In this document: one piece after another, positions 51,486 to 61,018 of the stretch
How positions within the stretch are numbered: position 1 is the stretch's first letter
How the letters are laid out: each line of letters starts with the position of its first letter
DNA from: CAVPCZ01 sp963779225
Lineage (GTDB): Bacteria; Bacteroidota; Ignavibacteria; UBA10030; UBA6906
Reading direction: 5' to 3'
Assembly: GCA_963779225.1 (NCBI GenBank)
Contig: CAVZWW010000003.1
Location: 1,550,001-1,614,000, forward strand
DNA: 64,000 nucleotides
Made by a program: the position numbers and the translations under genes
Notes under the pieces: model-generated
The model's database searches: none
The model's input: only the letters and a program-made list of their open reading frames with translations
Told to the model about the DNA's origin: nothing

Positions 51486-54400
51486 CTATTTCAGCAGAAC
51501 GAGACTCTTTGTGGCGGCATAGGGCGGATTCGCACCGGCAGCAGGCGTCGCCTGAAGGGTCACATAGTAAACGCCGGAGGCAAGACGGGGAGCCCAGAGC
51601 ACCTCATGGACCCCGGCGGCATTGCGGCCGTTTACCACTTCCCCGACACGTTGTCCGAGCGTGTTGTGCACCGTGAGCCGTACAAAGCTGTCGACGGGCA
51701 GGGCATAGCGGAACGCCGTGGACGGATTGAACGGGTTGGGATAATTCTGATAGAGCTGGAATTCCTCGGGCAGCATCCCTTCCGGTCCCACGGTGCTGGT
51801 TCCGGTATTGACCTGCACCATCTGTGAAAGCTCCTGTCCGCCGTCGTTGGTGATCTGACGGATCCGGTAGGAGATCAAGCCGACCGGCGAGGGTGTGTCC
51901 ACGATTTCGTAATGAACAGTTGTATCGATGTTTCCTCTCCCCTGCATTGAAGCGATTTCCACAAAACCGCTCCCGGTGTTCCGTTCAATTGCGTAACGAT
52001 TGATGCTGATTTCAGAATTCACGGTCCAGTGCAATCGCACGAGCGGATTGTTCCATTCGACCGTGAATCCGGTAAAGCCGGTGGGCACCGTCAGCGCGCT
52101 TGTCACCAGCTTATCCAGAATTACCGTGCGGGTCCCCCCTGACAGGATCGCGTTGAGTCCCCGGACACGGAAGCCGTTGAATTTATTCCCCGCATCGGTA
52201 ATCCTCCCTGCGGTGAGATAGGGGGAAAAGAGTCCCTCATCCAGTTTTGTTCCGATCAGCTTCCATCCGTAGTGACGCACAGGAAACCGGGGGCCCGCGC
52301 AGATCTGGCCATTTCCGTCGCGGATGACTATCTGCAACTCGGTGTTGGTCTCACCATTGGCGTACACCCATGCCCCCACGTAGCTCCCGCGCAACATCAT
52401 TCCCAGATCCGAATTCTGACCCCGGGTGATCCGCACATCCCAATCCACACTGCTCGCCGCATCATCCACGAGAGTCCATTTTCCTGCGTAGGTTCCCTGA
52501 TATGCTTGTTCCGCGGTCTGTGCAAGGGAGGACGCGGCGATAGTGATCCCTTTAAGCTGGGCGGTGTTGGATTGCGAAGGGGTGAGCCATCCGCCTATCC
52601 CGCTTTCGAAATCGAAGAGCAGCTGCGGGGCTACGGTGCGCACCGGATAATGCGCCCCCAGATCATCCAGGTACAACACGCCGTTGATTGTCCCACCCGT
52701 AAGGTTGCCCCGGCCGAAATCGATGCGTATCTGCGTGATGGTGACCGGATAATCCAGCGCGGCCGCCCCGAGAGGGACTGCGCGCGACATCATGACGCCA
52801 ATCGTCCGCCATTCATTCAGCCATGTGACAGCGGCAGCCGGTGTGACAAGAAAGGAATCACCGTCCCGGTCACGCACCATAAACCGGATCGTATCACCGT
52901 TACCTGCACCGTACACCCGTATGGCCAGGCTGTCGATTCTTCCTGCAAGAGGGGTCAAGGTATTGAGAAGGAGCGCCGGCCGGCTGTCGGCGACCGAGTA
53001 GTCTATCCGTAGTGCCGGCGGATCCGGAACGGCCGGATCGGACGCAAGCTGCATGTGCACCCGCGATGTATCGCAGTTGACCAGGGATGTGTCCCAGGGG
53101 AATATCGAGAACATACGGTCGATCACTATGGAAGTGTCGTTTCCGCTCAAATTGAACGGTATGACCGCAGACAGGGTGTCAAGCCGTACGGTGACCGTCC
53201 CGCTGCCGAAGTCTTTTGCCGTCACCAGCCCTGTTCCATCAACATTGAGTGCCTCGGATGATGATGCAAACGAGACCAGCATGTTGTTCAACGATACCCT
53301 GCGTCCGGTGTTGTCTTCCGCACGGACCAACAGGGTCACCTGTTCGCCGGGGGTCATGACCAGAGGTGAAGGCGACACCTGGAGGTGCCGGAGCGTGCGC
53401 ACGACGACAAATGCAGAATCCACAACCGCATTCCAGCGGACGCGAACCCATCCGCTGTCGTTCGTCGTTACCGCGTCGAACAGACCCGTTGGGGAAATGG
53501 TCCCGAGATCGGGGGATACCTCCCATACGACATCCGGAGGGAGAGGAATGGGATTGTAATACTCATCCGTTCCCGAGGCGGCGAAGAGAAAGGTTCCTCC
53601 TTGAAAGATGTCGGCGCGACGGGGGTGTATGGCAAGACTGGCCAGAGTCCCTGTGGGCGCATGGCTGATGACCTGGAGCGAATTTGCGACGCTTCGCTCG
53701 CCTCCGGGATCGGACGGGGAGTTCACGATGGCGTTTCTCACAACCATCGTGGTTGAACCGCCGCCGTCAAAGTTGAATGCCTCCGATGCTCCAATGGAGA
53801 GGAGAAAGCCTGCCATCTCATCGAAGGTCATGCCGATGCTGGATGCCTGACGGCCGTCCACCGTGCAAAGATACATCTTGCTTGTATCACTGTTGAACCC
53901 GACAAATGTCCGTGGATGCCGTGCGTCGGTGAATGAGGCGCTGATTCCTTCAAACGCGGCCATGCTGTCCGTTACGTTTCTCCCGCCCAGAAGAATTCTT
54001 CCGGCCCCGCCGAGTGTCTGCAGGATATGCCGGAGAGGCCGGTTGAAGCCGAGCACGATCCGTACGGTATCCCCGAGCTGCACATTGCCGGTGAGAAACG
54101 TTGCCGGCGTGCCCGAAGCGGCAGAAATCACACCGGCGTTCCCGGGGGGAATTGATGTGTTTCCCCCGTTCACTTTGGAAGTGACGCGTGCAAGCAGTGT
54201 ATCGCCGGCGGTCTGGGGGAGGTTGAGGAACTCAACGGTGCACTCGATGCCCGCTCCATCCGTGCCGGTTGAAGGTCCGCGAAAGGCGTTGTAGGCGACA
54301 AGTGTGCCGGCTGTGCGGTCGACGTTTACGCCCGCCAGGGAAAAGTTGGCACCGGAAGAGGTCAGCAGCGATCCGCGAAACGCAAGGCGATCAATAAATG

Positions 54401-54944
54401 GACACCCGGAGCTGTCCAGTGCAAGGTGTGAACGCTGGGAATTCACACCCAGGGCAAAGACGCCGTTGACCACCTGGTTCCCGACCGGCCATCCGGTTTC
54501 GAACGAGAAGAAATCGGCGTTCACTGCGCCGATGACCCGGTGCCCGATGCGGTCATTTGCTGTGGCCTGCGCCGTTGTCCGGGTCAATCCGTCTGGTTTC
54601 CACGATTCGAGCGAGATCAACGGATTGTCAACGGCCACTTCAAGAACATCCAGTGTATTGGGTCCGGGGAGTGTGAATTCTTTGTGCACAACGCCGGGGG
54701 CAACGGTCCTGGAACCGACAAGACCCGGCTGTGCTGCAGCCAATGCAGCCAAGAGACAAAATGCTGCCAGGATAATCCCGTGCCGTGTAGGTCGGGAGCC
54801 GATTTCCCGCAGGCGGAAAAGGGCAAACAGCTTCCCGGCTCCGGCAGTGAACTGTGGTGCCTGCGCCTGTACCTGTTTACTGATCGGGATGATGGGTGAC
54901 ACGCGGATGGTGTGCAGTCGTTCATTGATTCGATCCTGGGTCAT
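51486..54944 (-). CDS. Secreted phosphodiester-glycosidase (NAGPA domain) protein with type IX sorting domain
   Basis: About 1152 residues from the ATG at 54944; an alternative ATG at 55028 and a very long frame to 56078 exist, the latter reading through the divergent EamA gene and rejected. A hydrophobic export segment HGIILAAFCLLAALAAAQ lies about 55 residues from the start. The NAGPA-like domain contains GAVNADFFSFETGW and SEAFNFDGGGSTTMVV, the family's active-site blocks, known from the enzyme that uncovers mannose-6-phosphate and its bacterial relatives. Ig-like and carbohydrate-binding-type beta domains follow. The C-terminus ELYQNYPNPFNPSTAFRYAL to SGVYYVTLQA is a type IX sorting domain. 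Confidence 0.8.
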   Translation of the reverse strand: MTQDRINERLHTIRVSPIIPISKQVQAQAPQFTAGAGKLFALFRLREIGSRPTRHGIILAAFCLLAALAAAQPGLVGSRTVAPGVVHKEFTLPGPNTLDVLEVAVDNPLISLESWKPDGLTRTTAQATANDRIGHRVIGAVNADFFSFETGWPVGNQVVNGVFALGVNSQRSHLALDSSGCPFIDRLAFRGSLLTSSGANFSLAGVNVDRTAGTLVAYNAFRGPSTGTDGAGIECTVEFLNLPQTAGDTLLARVTSKVNGGNTSIPPGNAGVISAASGTPATFLTGNVQLGDTVRIVLGFNRPLRHILQTLGGAGRILLGGRNVTDSMAAFEGISASFTDARHPRTFVGFNSDTSKMYLCTVDGRQASSIGMTFDEMAGFLLSIGASEAFNFDGGGSTTMVVRNAIVNSPSDPGGERSVANSLQVISHAPTGTLASLAIHPRRADIFQGGTFLFAASGTDEYYNPIPLPPDVVWEVSPDLGTISPTGLFDAVTTNDSGWVRVRWNAVVDSAFVVVRTLRHLQVSPSPLVMTPGEQVTLLVRAEDNTGRRVSLNNMLVSFASSSEALNVDGTGLVTAKDFGSGTVTVRLDTLSAVIPFNLSGNDTSIVIDRMFSIFPWDTSLVNCDTSRVHMQLASDPAVPDPPALRIDYSVADSRPALLLNTLTPLAGRIDSLAIRVYGAGNGDTIRFMVRDRDGDSFLVTPAAAVTWLNEWRTIGVMMSRAVPLGAAALDYPVTITQIRIDFGRGNLTGGTINGVLYLDDLGAHYPVRTVAPQLLFDFESGIGGWLTPSQSNTAQLKGITIAASSLAQTAEQAYQGTYAGKWTLVDDAASSVDWDVRITRGQNSDLGMMLRGSYVGAWVYANGETNTELQIVIRDGNGQICAGPRFPVRHYGWKLIGTKLDEGLFSPYLTAGRITDAGNKFNGFRVRGLNAILSGGTRTVILDKLVTSALTVPTGFTGFTVEWNNPLVRLHWTVNSEISINRYAIERNTGSGFVEIASMQGRGNIDTTVHYEIVDTPSPVGLISYRIRQITNDGGQELSQMVQVNTGTSTVGPEGMLPEEFQLYQNYPNPFNPSTAFRYALPVDSFVRLTVHNTLGQRVGEVVNGRNAAGVHEVLWAPRLASGVYYVTLQATPAAGANPPYAATKSLVLLK

Positions 54945-55058
54945 GGCGTTCGGCTGGAGTGTGAATGAATCGTGCCGCAGATGGAAAAAAGATATCACTT
55001 CGTACAGACAATAGCCAGCCGCCGTCATTCCGGCCGCGATTTCTCGGCTGAAAAATCG

Positions 55059-55066
55059 TATATTTG
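55059..55066 (+). promoter_or_regulatory. -10 box TATATTTG of the EamA gene
   Basis: Exact match to the Bacteroidota consensus TAnnTTTG, ending 7 bases before the ATG at 55074. Together with TCGTATATTT, it repeats the promoter-like core at 10153-10162. The short distance implies an almost leaderless transcript. Confidence 0.5.
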
Positions 55067-55073
55067 ATCTATC

Positions 55074-55973
55074 ATGAAATCGGAACGTGTTCTCATCTGG
55101 CTCAGCTTCGCCCTGATCTCCACCGTGTGGGGGACCACATGGTTGGCGATTCGTATCGGACTCGAAACTCTCCCTCCGTTTTACGCGGCGGCCATCAGGT
55201 GTCTGCTGGCCGCAGTGGTGCTCTACGCCATCGTGCGTCTTACCGGCGGAAGAATTCCCTCCACCCGTGTTGCGTGGCGGGTCTACCTCGCGCTTGGGGT
55301 GTTGACTATCGCCGTTCCGTTCGCACTTATCTACTGGGGCCAGCAATTCATCCCGACCGGATTGAGCAGCATCCTCTTCGGAGCATTTCCCTTCTGGGTA
55401 GCCCTGCTTTCGCACATGATGTTGCCCGACGAACGTCTGAACGGTTTCAAGATCGGCGCCGTGGTCCTCGGATTCGCGGGGGTTGCGGTGATTTTTTCTG
55501 CTGATGTGTATCTTTCCGACTCGAACGCGTTTATGGGAATGATGGCTGTACTGGCGAGTACATTCCTGCAGGCTCTGACGCTCGTCTACATCAAGAAGTA
55601 TGGTCAGGAGGTGAGTCCGACGGCAATGAACTTCGTCGGCATGGCCATGGGTGGCGTGTTGTTGCTCCTGCTGAGTGTGGCCCTTGAATCCGACAAGCCG
55701 GCAATCTGGAGTATATCCGGCATAACCTCGCTCCTCTATCTGTCGTTGGTTGGATCTGTCCTTACCTTCGTAGCCTATTACTGGCTGCTGAAGCGGATTG
55801 AAGCGGTCTACCTCTCGCTCTCCAGCTTCATCAATCCGCTTGTCGCGGTAGTCCTGGGGGCAGTGGTGCTGGGCGAGAGGTTGCCGTCGTCGGTCTTCAC
55901 CGGGGCAGCGCTTGTCTTGCTGGGGATCATTATTGCAAATGGAAAGGCGCTGTATGCGAAAGTGGTCAGATAG
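55074..55973 (+). CDS. EamA/DMT superfamily permease
   Basis: 299 residues with ten hydrophobic segments in two EamA repeats (WLSFALISTVWGTTWLAIRIGLETLPPFYAAAIRCLLAA and GSVLTFVAYYWLLKRIEAVYLSLSSFINPLVAVVLGAVVLGERL). The family exports or imports amino acids, nucleobases or other metabolites; specificity is not readable. It is divergent from the NAGPA gene and 20 bases of its end overlap the aminopeptidase gene if that starts at 55954. Being near the purine-type cluster does not establish a link, since it has its own promoter-like box. Confidence 0.92.
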   Translation: MKSERVLIWLSFALISTVWGTTWLAIRIGLETLPPFYAAAIRCLLAAVVLYAIVRLTGGRIPSTRVAWRVYLALGVLTIAVPFALIYWGQQFIPTGLSSILFGAFPFWVALLSHMMLPDERLNGFKIGAVVLGFAGVAVIFSADVYLSDSNAFMGMMAVLASTFLQALTLVYIKKYGQEVSPTAMNFVGMAMGGVLLLLLSVALESDKPAIWSISGITSLLYLSLVGSVLTFVAYYWLLKRIEAVYLSLSSFINPLVAVVLGAVVLGERLPSSVFTGAALVLLGIIIANGKALYAKVVR

Positions 55974-57945
55974 AATGCGGCTCGGATTCACCGGTTGTGT
56001 GTGCGCGCTTCTTCTGCTGTGCCTACAGCAGAGCGGCATGGCGCAGTTCCCGACGATGACCGGGAAGACCAAGTCCACCTCCCTCCGTGGGCCAATTCTT
56101 CGACATTCCGCAGACGTCAGCGCAATGGATGTTTTACATTACGATCTTTCCGTCCGGCTCGCCATGACCGATGAATCCCTGGGTGGGAACATGCGGATAA
56201 AACTCCTGCTTAATGACGGACCGGGAACAGACCGTCTTGTCCTGCATGCGGCACAGTTGAGCATCGATTCCGCATCGGTGGACGGCCAACGCTGCACAGT
56301 GTCCATCGACTCTCTGAGCGAGACGATGGCCATACAGATGAGTGCACAACACTACGGCGGAGAAACCCTCGATGTGAGCATCGATTACCGGCGCGAGCCC
56401 GGTCTCAAACGGCCGGGAGGAAGATGGGGGTACTGGTATTTTCGCGATACCCTGGGAATCCCGGCGAACCTCGGCTACACCATGTCCGAGCCCTCGGATG
56501 CAAGATTCTGGATGCCCTGCCAGGATGAGCCCTGGGACAAAGCCACGGCCGACATTTCCATTACCGTCCCTGCCGGGTATGTGGCGGCCTCCAACGGAAA
56601 ACTCACCGGCACATTGATAAATCCTGACGGCACTGTCACATGGCAATGGGAGGAGCGTCATCCGATAACGACGTATCTGATGTGTATCACCGCCTCCCGC
56701 TTCACGGTTTCCACGCTCCCCTATGTGCTTGCGTCCGGCGACACAATACCTGTACAATACTATGTGTGGCAGGGGGATTCCCTCGAAACGGCGCTGTATT
56801 TGCCCACCGTCCGCGATATGATGCGTGATCTTTCGCGCGCATTCGGACCGTATCCTTTCGATAAATACGGCATGACTGCAGTGGTGCCGTTCAGCTTCGG
56901 CGGGATGGAACACCAATCCATCACTACATTGAACTGGTACCTCAAGACAGACGAAAGAGTTGTTGTGCACGAACTCGCCCATCAGTGGTGGGGGGATCTG
57001 GTGACCTGCGCGACCTGGCCCGATATCTGGCTGAATGAGAGCTTTGCGACATACTCGGAGGCGATCTGGGCCGAGGCAAAGGGCGGGAAGGAGTCGCTGC
57101 GGTCATACATGAAAACGGAACTCGAGCACTTTTACTATGGATCCTGGCAGGGTGCGGTGTATGATCCTGAAGGGCAGGGATTCAATCTCTTCGACGACGT
57201 TGTGTACAGCAAGGGAGCGTGGGTGCTTCACACGTTGCGGGGGGTGATAGGGGATTCGGCGTTTTTCGGAACCCTCGCCGCCTACCGCTCGAAGTATTCC
57301 GGCCGGAGCGTGACCACCGAGGAGTTACGGGCGGTTGCGGATTCGGTGACCGGGCAGGATCTTTCCTGGTTCTTCCAGCAATGGATCTACGGACCGGGGT
57401 GGCCCATGTACAGCTTGAACAGCGGCCGGACAGGGGATTCCTTGACGCTTACCATCAATCAACTGCAGGATGCCGGCTGGCCGACATATCATATGCCGAT
57501 CCAAATCCGTGCCTATGGAACGGGACGCGACACGACCTTCACGGTACTGAATGACCGTCGGACACAGACATTTCGTGTGCCGCTTTCCTTTGAGCCGGAC
57601 AGCGTAGTTCTGGACCCTGAAAACTGGATACTGAAACAAGTGACAAAGCCCGCGACGTCGGTAGTGGATGAGCCTCTTCCGGCGGTGCTTGCTCTGGAGC
57701 AGAACTATCCCAATCCGTTCAACCCTGTTACGAACATTCGATACCACATTCCAGTCAGGGGGTTTGTGCGTTTGGAGGTCTTCGATCTCCTGGGCTCGCG
57801 CGTGGCGCTGTTGGAGGAAGGGGAGAGGGAGGCAGGCGGGCACCTTGTGGTGTTGGACGGAACCGGTCTGGCTTCGGGTGTCTATGTATGCCGCCTGTCA
57901 GCAGGCGGGTTTGTGCGGGCAATCCGGATGCTTCTCCTGCGGTAG
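55954..57945 (+). CDS. Secreted M1 family metallo-aminopeptidase with type IX sorting domain
   Basis: 663 residues. Start at 55954 has GGAAAGG upstream; the ATG at 55975 is an alternative and removes 7 residues. Signal peptide LGFTGCVCALLLLCLQQSGMAQ follows. Zinc site HELAHQWWGDLV with the third ligand in WLNESFATYSE, and GGMEHQ as the M1 GxMEN-type variant. The C-terminus LEQNYPNPFNPVTNIRYHI to SGVYVCRLSA is a sorting domain, so the enzyme is released or surface-bound and removes N-terminal amino acids from peptides outside the cell. No known link to the EamA gene beyond overlap. Confidence 0.92.
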   Translation: MRKWSDRMRLGFTGCVCALLLLCLQQSGMAQFPTMTGKTKSTSLRGPILRHSADVSAMDVLHYDLSVRLAMTDESLGGNMRIKLLLNDGPGTDRLVLHAAQLSIDSASVDGQRCTVSIDSLSETMAIQMSAQHYGGETLDVSIDYRREPGLKRPGGRWGYWYFRDTLGIPANLGYTMSEPSDARFWMPCQDEPWDKATADISITVPAGYVAASNGKLTGTLINPDGTVTWQWEERHPITTYLMCITASRFTVSTLPYVLASGDTIPVQYYVWQGDSLETALYLPTVRDMMRDLSRAFGPYPFDKYGMTAVVPFSFGGMEHQSITTLNWYLKTDERVVVHELAHQWWGDLVTCATWPDIWLNESFATYSEAIWAEAKGGKESLRSYMKTELEHFYYGSWQGAVYDPEGQGFNLFDDVVYSKGAWVLHTLRGVIGDSAFFGTLAAYRSKYSGRSVTTEELRAVADSVTGQDLSWFFQQWIYGPGWPMYSLNSGRTGDSLTLTINQLQDAGWPTYHMPIQIRAYGTGRDTTFTVLNDRRTQTFRVPLSFEPDSVVLDPENWILKQVTKPATSVVDEPLPAVLALEQNYPNPFNPVTNIRYHIPVRGFVRLEVFDLLGSRVALLEEGEREAGGHLVVLDGTGLASGVYVCRLSAGGFVRAIRMLLLR

Positions 57946-57961
57946 TCACACTCGGCACACT

Positions 57962-57972
57962 CTGAGACTCAG
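57962..57972. repeat. CTGAGACTCAG palindrome-like 11-mer, second copy
   Basis: Identical to the left part of the inverted repeat at 36660-36670. Lies in the 112-base gap before uvrC, which also carries several GTGCCACAT-like copies. Role unknown. Confidence 0.35.
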
Positions 57973-58057
57973 TCTGGCTATGTGTGATGGTGCCACATGT
58001 GCCACCGTGCCACATCAGGCCGAGTCACATGTGCCGCAATGTTGAGTTTTTCTACAC

Positions 58058-59911
58058 ATGCCGACCCAAACACTTACCATACGCATTGTCACCGAAGACA
58101 TTTCACTTGCGGAGAAGCTTGAATCGCTTCCGACCGGTCCCGGTGTGTACCAGCATAAAGATGCGCAGGGGAAGGTCCTCTACGTAGGGAAGGCAAAAAA
58201 CCTCCGCAGCCGCGTCCGCCAGTATTTTCAGAGGTCCCGCAACCTTGACGGACGGATCGAACAGATGCTCTCCCGCGCCACCGACATCGAGATCATCGTT
58301 ACCGACTCTGAAGTCGAGGCACTCATCCTCGAAGCAAACCTCATCAAGAAGGTCAAGCCCCGGTACAACGTCAACCTGAAGGACGACAAAAGCTACCCGT
58401 ATATTGTTATCACGAATGAACCCTTCCCGCGTGTCTTCATTACGCGACAGATACGCCGCGACGGATCGCGCTACTTCGGCCCCTACACGGATGTGAAGAA
58501 CGTCCGCGCGGCGCTGAAAGCTATCCGGGATATCTTCATGATCCGAAGCTGCAATTTCCTTCTCAACGACGATACCATCGACAAGAGAAAGTACAAGATC
58601 TGTCTCGACTACCATATCAAGAAGTGCGAGGGGCCCTGCGAGGGTCTGGTTTCGCAGGAGCGGTACGGAGCGATGATCGAACAGGTGGCGGCGCTGTTGA
58701 AGGGAAAAACGGAAGCGCTCATCGGGCGGCTGCGTTCAGAGATGGAAGAACTGGCAGGGAACAGGAAGTTCGAAGACGCCGCCATTCTGCGGGATCGCAT
58801 CAAAGGACTCCAGGCGTACAGCGAACGTCAGAAGGTGGCGGATCTGGATGCTCTGGACAGGGACATCGTCGCGTTCGCGGCGGAAGGCGATAATGCCTGC
58901 GGGGTGGTGTTTGCTATCCGCGAAGGCAAGATGATCGGGCGGCGCCACTATTATATGAACAACGTGGAAAACAAACGTCCGTCGGAACTGATCGAAACGT
59001 TGCTGCAGCAACATTATCTGGAAGCTGAGGATCTCCCGGAGGAAATCCTGTTGCCGGCCGAACCGGAGAACAGCGCTTCGGTGCAGGAGTGGCTCTCGGG
59101 CCGTCGCGGTTCTGCAGTGCGACTCCGGGTCCCTCTCGAAGGAGAAGAGGCGAAACTTGTCCGCCTTTCCCGCACCAATGCACAGTTCCTGCTGGATGAG
59201 CTCAAGGTGCAGAAGATGAAACGGGCCGACTATGTTCCTCACGCGCTGAGTTCGCTGCAACGGGATCTGCGCCTGGATCGCGTGCCGAAGCGGATTGAGT
59301 GTTTTGATATATCCAATACGCAGGGCACAGATGCGGTGGCCTCCCTGGTGGTGTTCGTGGATGGAAAAGCGAAGAAGAGCGAGTACCGCAAGTTCAAGAT
59401 CCGCACTGTACAAGGGCCCGACGACTTCGCCAGCATGCGAGAAGTCGTGGAACGCCGCTACGTCCGTGTTCTCGAGGAACAGGGTACTATGCCCGATCTG
59501 ATCATGGTCGATGGGGGGAAGGGTCAGCTCTCCAGTGCCGTAGAAGTTCTGGGGAAGCTCGGGCTTTCGCGGATCCCCGTCATCGGGCTTGCGAAACGGT
59601 TGGAGGAAGTCTTCCTCCCGGGGGAGAGCGAGCCGGAGTTGCTCGCAAAGACCTCCGGGGCGCTGCGGTTGCTGCAGCAGGTACGCGATGAGGCGCACCG
59701 GTTCGCCATTACATTCCACCGTTCGCTCCGTGAGAAACGCACATTGCAGACCGAACTTGATCTGATCAAGGGAATAGGCAAGAAGCGGGCACGGGAGCTG
59801 CTCGAGGTCTTCGGATCGGTTCAGGGTGTGCGATTTGCGTCAGAGGATCAACTTGCCGAGGTCATGGGGGCAAAAACCGCCCGGCGCATAAAGAATTTCT
59901 TCATGGAGTAA
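58058..59911 (+). CDS. uvrC: Excinuclease ABC subunit C
   Basis: 617 residues. The GIY-YIG domain (PTGPGVYQHKDAQGKVLYVGKAKNLRSRV) cuts 3' of a DNA lesion. The Cys-rich region CLDYHIKKCEGPCEG, UvrBC-binding UVR motif (MEELAGNRKFEDAAILRDRIKGL), the RNase H-like endonuclease domain for the 5' cut (ECFDISNTQGTDAVASLVVFVDG) and the C-terminal helix-hairpin-helix pair (IKGIGKKRARELLEVFGSVQGV) are all present. It works with UvrA/B in nucleotide excision repair. The ATG gives a short lead of 20 residues before the GIY-YIG core. Confidence 0.97.
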   Translation: MPTQTLTIRIVTEDISLAEKLESLPTGPGVYQHKDAQGKVLYVGKAKNLRSRVRQYFQRSRNLDGRIEQMLSRATDIEIIVTDSEVEALILEANLIKKVKPRYNVNLKDDKSYPYIVITNEPFPRVFITRQIRRDGSRYFGPYTDVKNVRAALKAIRDIFMIRSCNFLLNDDTIDKRKYKICLDYHIKKCEGPCEGLVSQERYGAMIEQVAALLKGKTEALIGRLRSEMEELAGNRKFEDAAILRDRIKGLQAYSERQKVADLDALDRDIVAFAAEGDNACGVVFAIREGKMIGRRHYYMNNVENKRPSELIETLLQQHYLEAEDLPEEILLPAEPENSASVQEWLSGRRGSAVRLRVPLEGEEAKLVRLSRTNAQFLLDELKVQKMKRADYVPHALSSLQRDLRLDRVPKRIECFDISNTQGTDAVASLVVFVDGKAKKSEYRKFKIRTVQGPDDFASMREVVERRYVRVLEEQGTMPDLIMVDGGKGQLSSAVEVLGKLGLSRIPVIGLAKRLEEVFLPGESEPELLAKTSGALRLLQQVRDEAHRFAITFHRSLREKRTLQTELDLIKGIGKKRARELLEVFGSVQGVRFASEDQLAEVMGAKTARRIKNFFME

Positions 59912-59921
59912 GATTTCTTTA

Positions 59922-59935
59922 CAGTACCGGTACTG
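59922..59935. repeat. 14-bp perfect palindrome CAGTACCGGTACTG
   Basis: Sits 10 bases after the uvrC stop. A loop-less palindrome is more like a protein-binding site than a terminator; no T-run follows. Confidence 0.45.
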
Positions 59936-60288
59936 AATGCCGTAGAGATAAAACGCATGCTTTTGTTGAAGTAAGCGCGATGCCGGACAGCCTCCGGTCC
60001 GCACAGTATCTTGCAGGAGGTTGTCACGCAACCCGTCCCTGTTTTCTGCAATGCTGTGGTGGGGATTGTGTGAGCGGAAGATGGCCTATTGCGGCTTACC
60101 CGGTGTTCTTTGCGCTGATGCGCACACCTGGCTAATATTGGGCTGCGACCGGGCTGTTCAGAAGATCCGGGGGCCGAAAGGGGAAAATTCCTGCGGTTTT
60201 CCGGAGGTGGTACGCTAGTTGTGCATGGTATTCCGGGGAAAAACGAGATTTGCCGAGCGGAGCAGGAGAAAACGAGAAAGGGTAACGG
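59936..60288. other. Intergenic region between uvrC and the next gene
   Basis: About 350 bases with no supported gene. A 65-codon frame at 60021-60218 has no family features or ribosome site. The ribosome site AAAGGG of the next gene lies at the right end. Confidence 0.5.
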
Positions 60289-60990
60289 ATGACTACACCC
60301 GGACCGCGGACACCCGGGATATGGATGACTGAATCACAGTTCTTGCAGTTGATAGACGAGTTCCACGTGGCGCATGTCTTTCAGCCGGATGGCGGGAAGA
60401 TCATGCTGACGGTTTCGGACGAAGGGGCAACGGAAACGCTGACGGTGTCGGAGTACAAGAATCGCGCCCGGGAGATGCTTGTTGAGCTCGAAGACCGGAA
60501 GCGCGAGGTGGAAGAGAACCGCTTCGCTGTGCCGCTGGCGGGCGAACTCCCTACGGGGGAGAACCGGACGCTCAGGGTTCAGTATGTGAAGAAGAACGAA
60601 CAGCTTACGCCGGAGGAAGAGGTTGAGAAGACCCGGTTGCTCCGTTCTCTTGACGCGGCCATGGCGCGACAGCGCATGGTGGTGGGTGCCATGAACTATC
60701 TGCAAATCCATTTCAGGGAGCTGCAGCCCAGGTTCGCCAGGCGTGAGGTTCCGCCTGAGCCGGGAATCGTCCGGGCCGACGGGGTGAAGGTCCGATGGAC
60801 CAAGGGAATCAAATCCGCCGCGCTCTTCTGTCTCAAAGAAGGTAACAAGCCGGCCAATACCGGCAAATCAGCATTGGACCTCTGCCGCGATTTTCTGGTG
60901 ACCTATACCATCGTCGGCGAGGAAGACTACACGCCCGAGCGGCTGTGCCGCAACATGCAGCAGATCCTTCTGCTCGACCGTGTCGGCTAA
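60289..60990 (+). CDS. Hypothetical protein, 233 aa
   Basis: Not recognised. Highly charged, no signal peptide or membrane segment. The middle (NRAREMLVELEDRKREVEENRF and LTPEEEVEKTRLLRSLDAAM) looks helical and may form a coiled coil. The C-terminal half, KGIKSAALFCLKEGNKPANTGKSALDLCRDFLVTYTIVGEEDYTPERLCRNM, has paired Cys residues but no clear metal site. AAAGGGTAACGG lies before the ATG. The small exported-protein gene starts 28 bases after its stop, which suggests they are co-transcribed. Confidence 0.6.
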   Translation: MTTPGPRTPGIWMTESQFLQLIDEFHVAHVFQPDGGKIMLTVSDEGATETLTVSEYKNRAREMLVELEDRKREVEENRFAVPLAGELPTGENRTLRVQYVKKNEQLTPEEEVEKTRLLRSLDAAMARQRMVVGAMNYLQIHFRELQPRFARREVPPEPGIVRADGVKVRWTKGIKSAALFCLKEGNKPANTGKSALDLCRDFLVTYTIVGEEDYTPERLCRNMQQILLLDRVG

Positions 60991-61018
60991 TGCACAGTTC
61001 ACCACGGAGGGAGAACCC

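Noticed and set aside
54945..56078. N-terminal extension of the NAGPA protein to 1530 residues
   Set aside because: Reads antisense through the EamA gene and its promoter-like box; Arg/His/Glu-rich sequence with no domain.
57990..58040. CRISPR-like short repeats (GTGCCACAT copies)
   Set aside because: Only a few 9-base copies with no regular spacing or spacers; no cas genes in the window.
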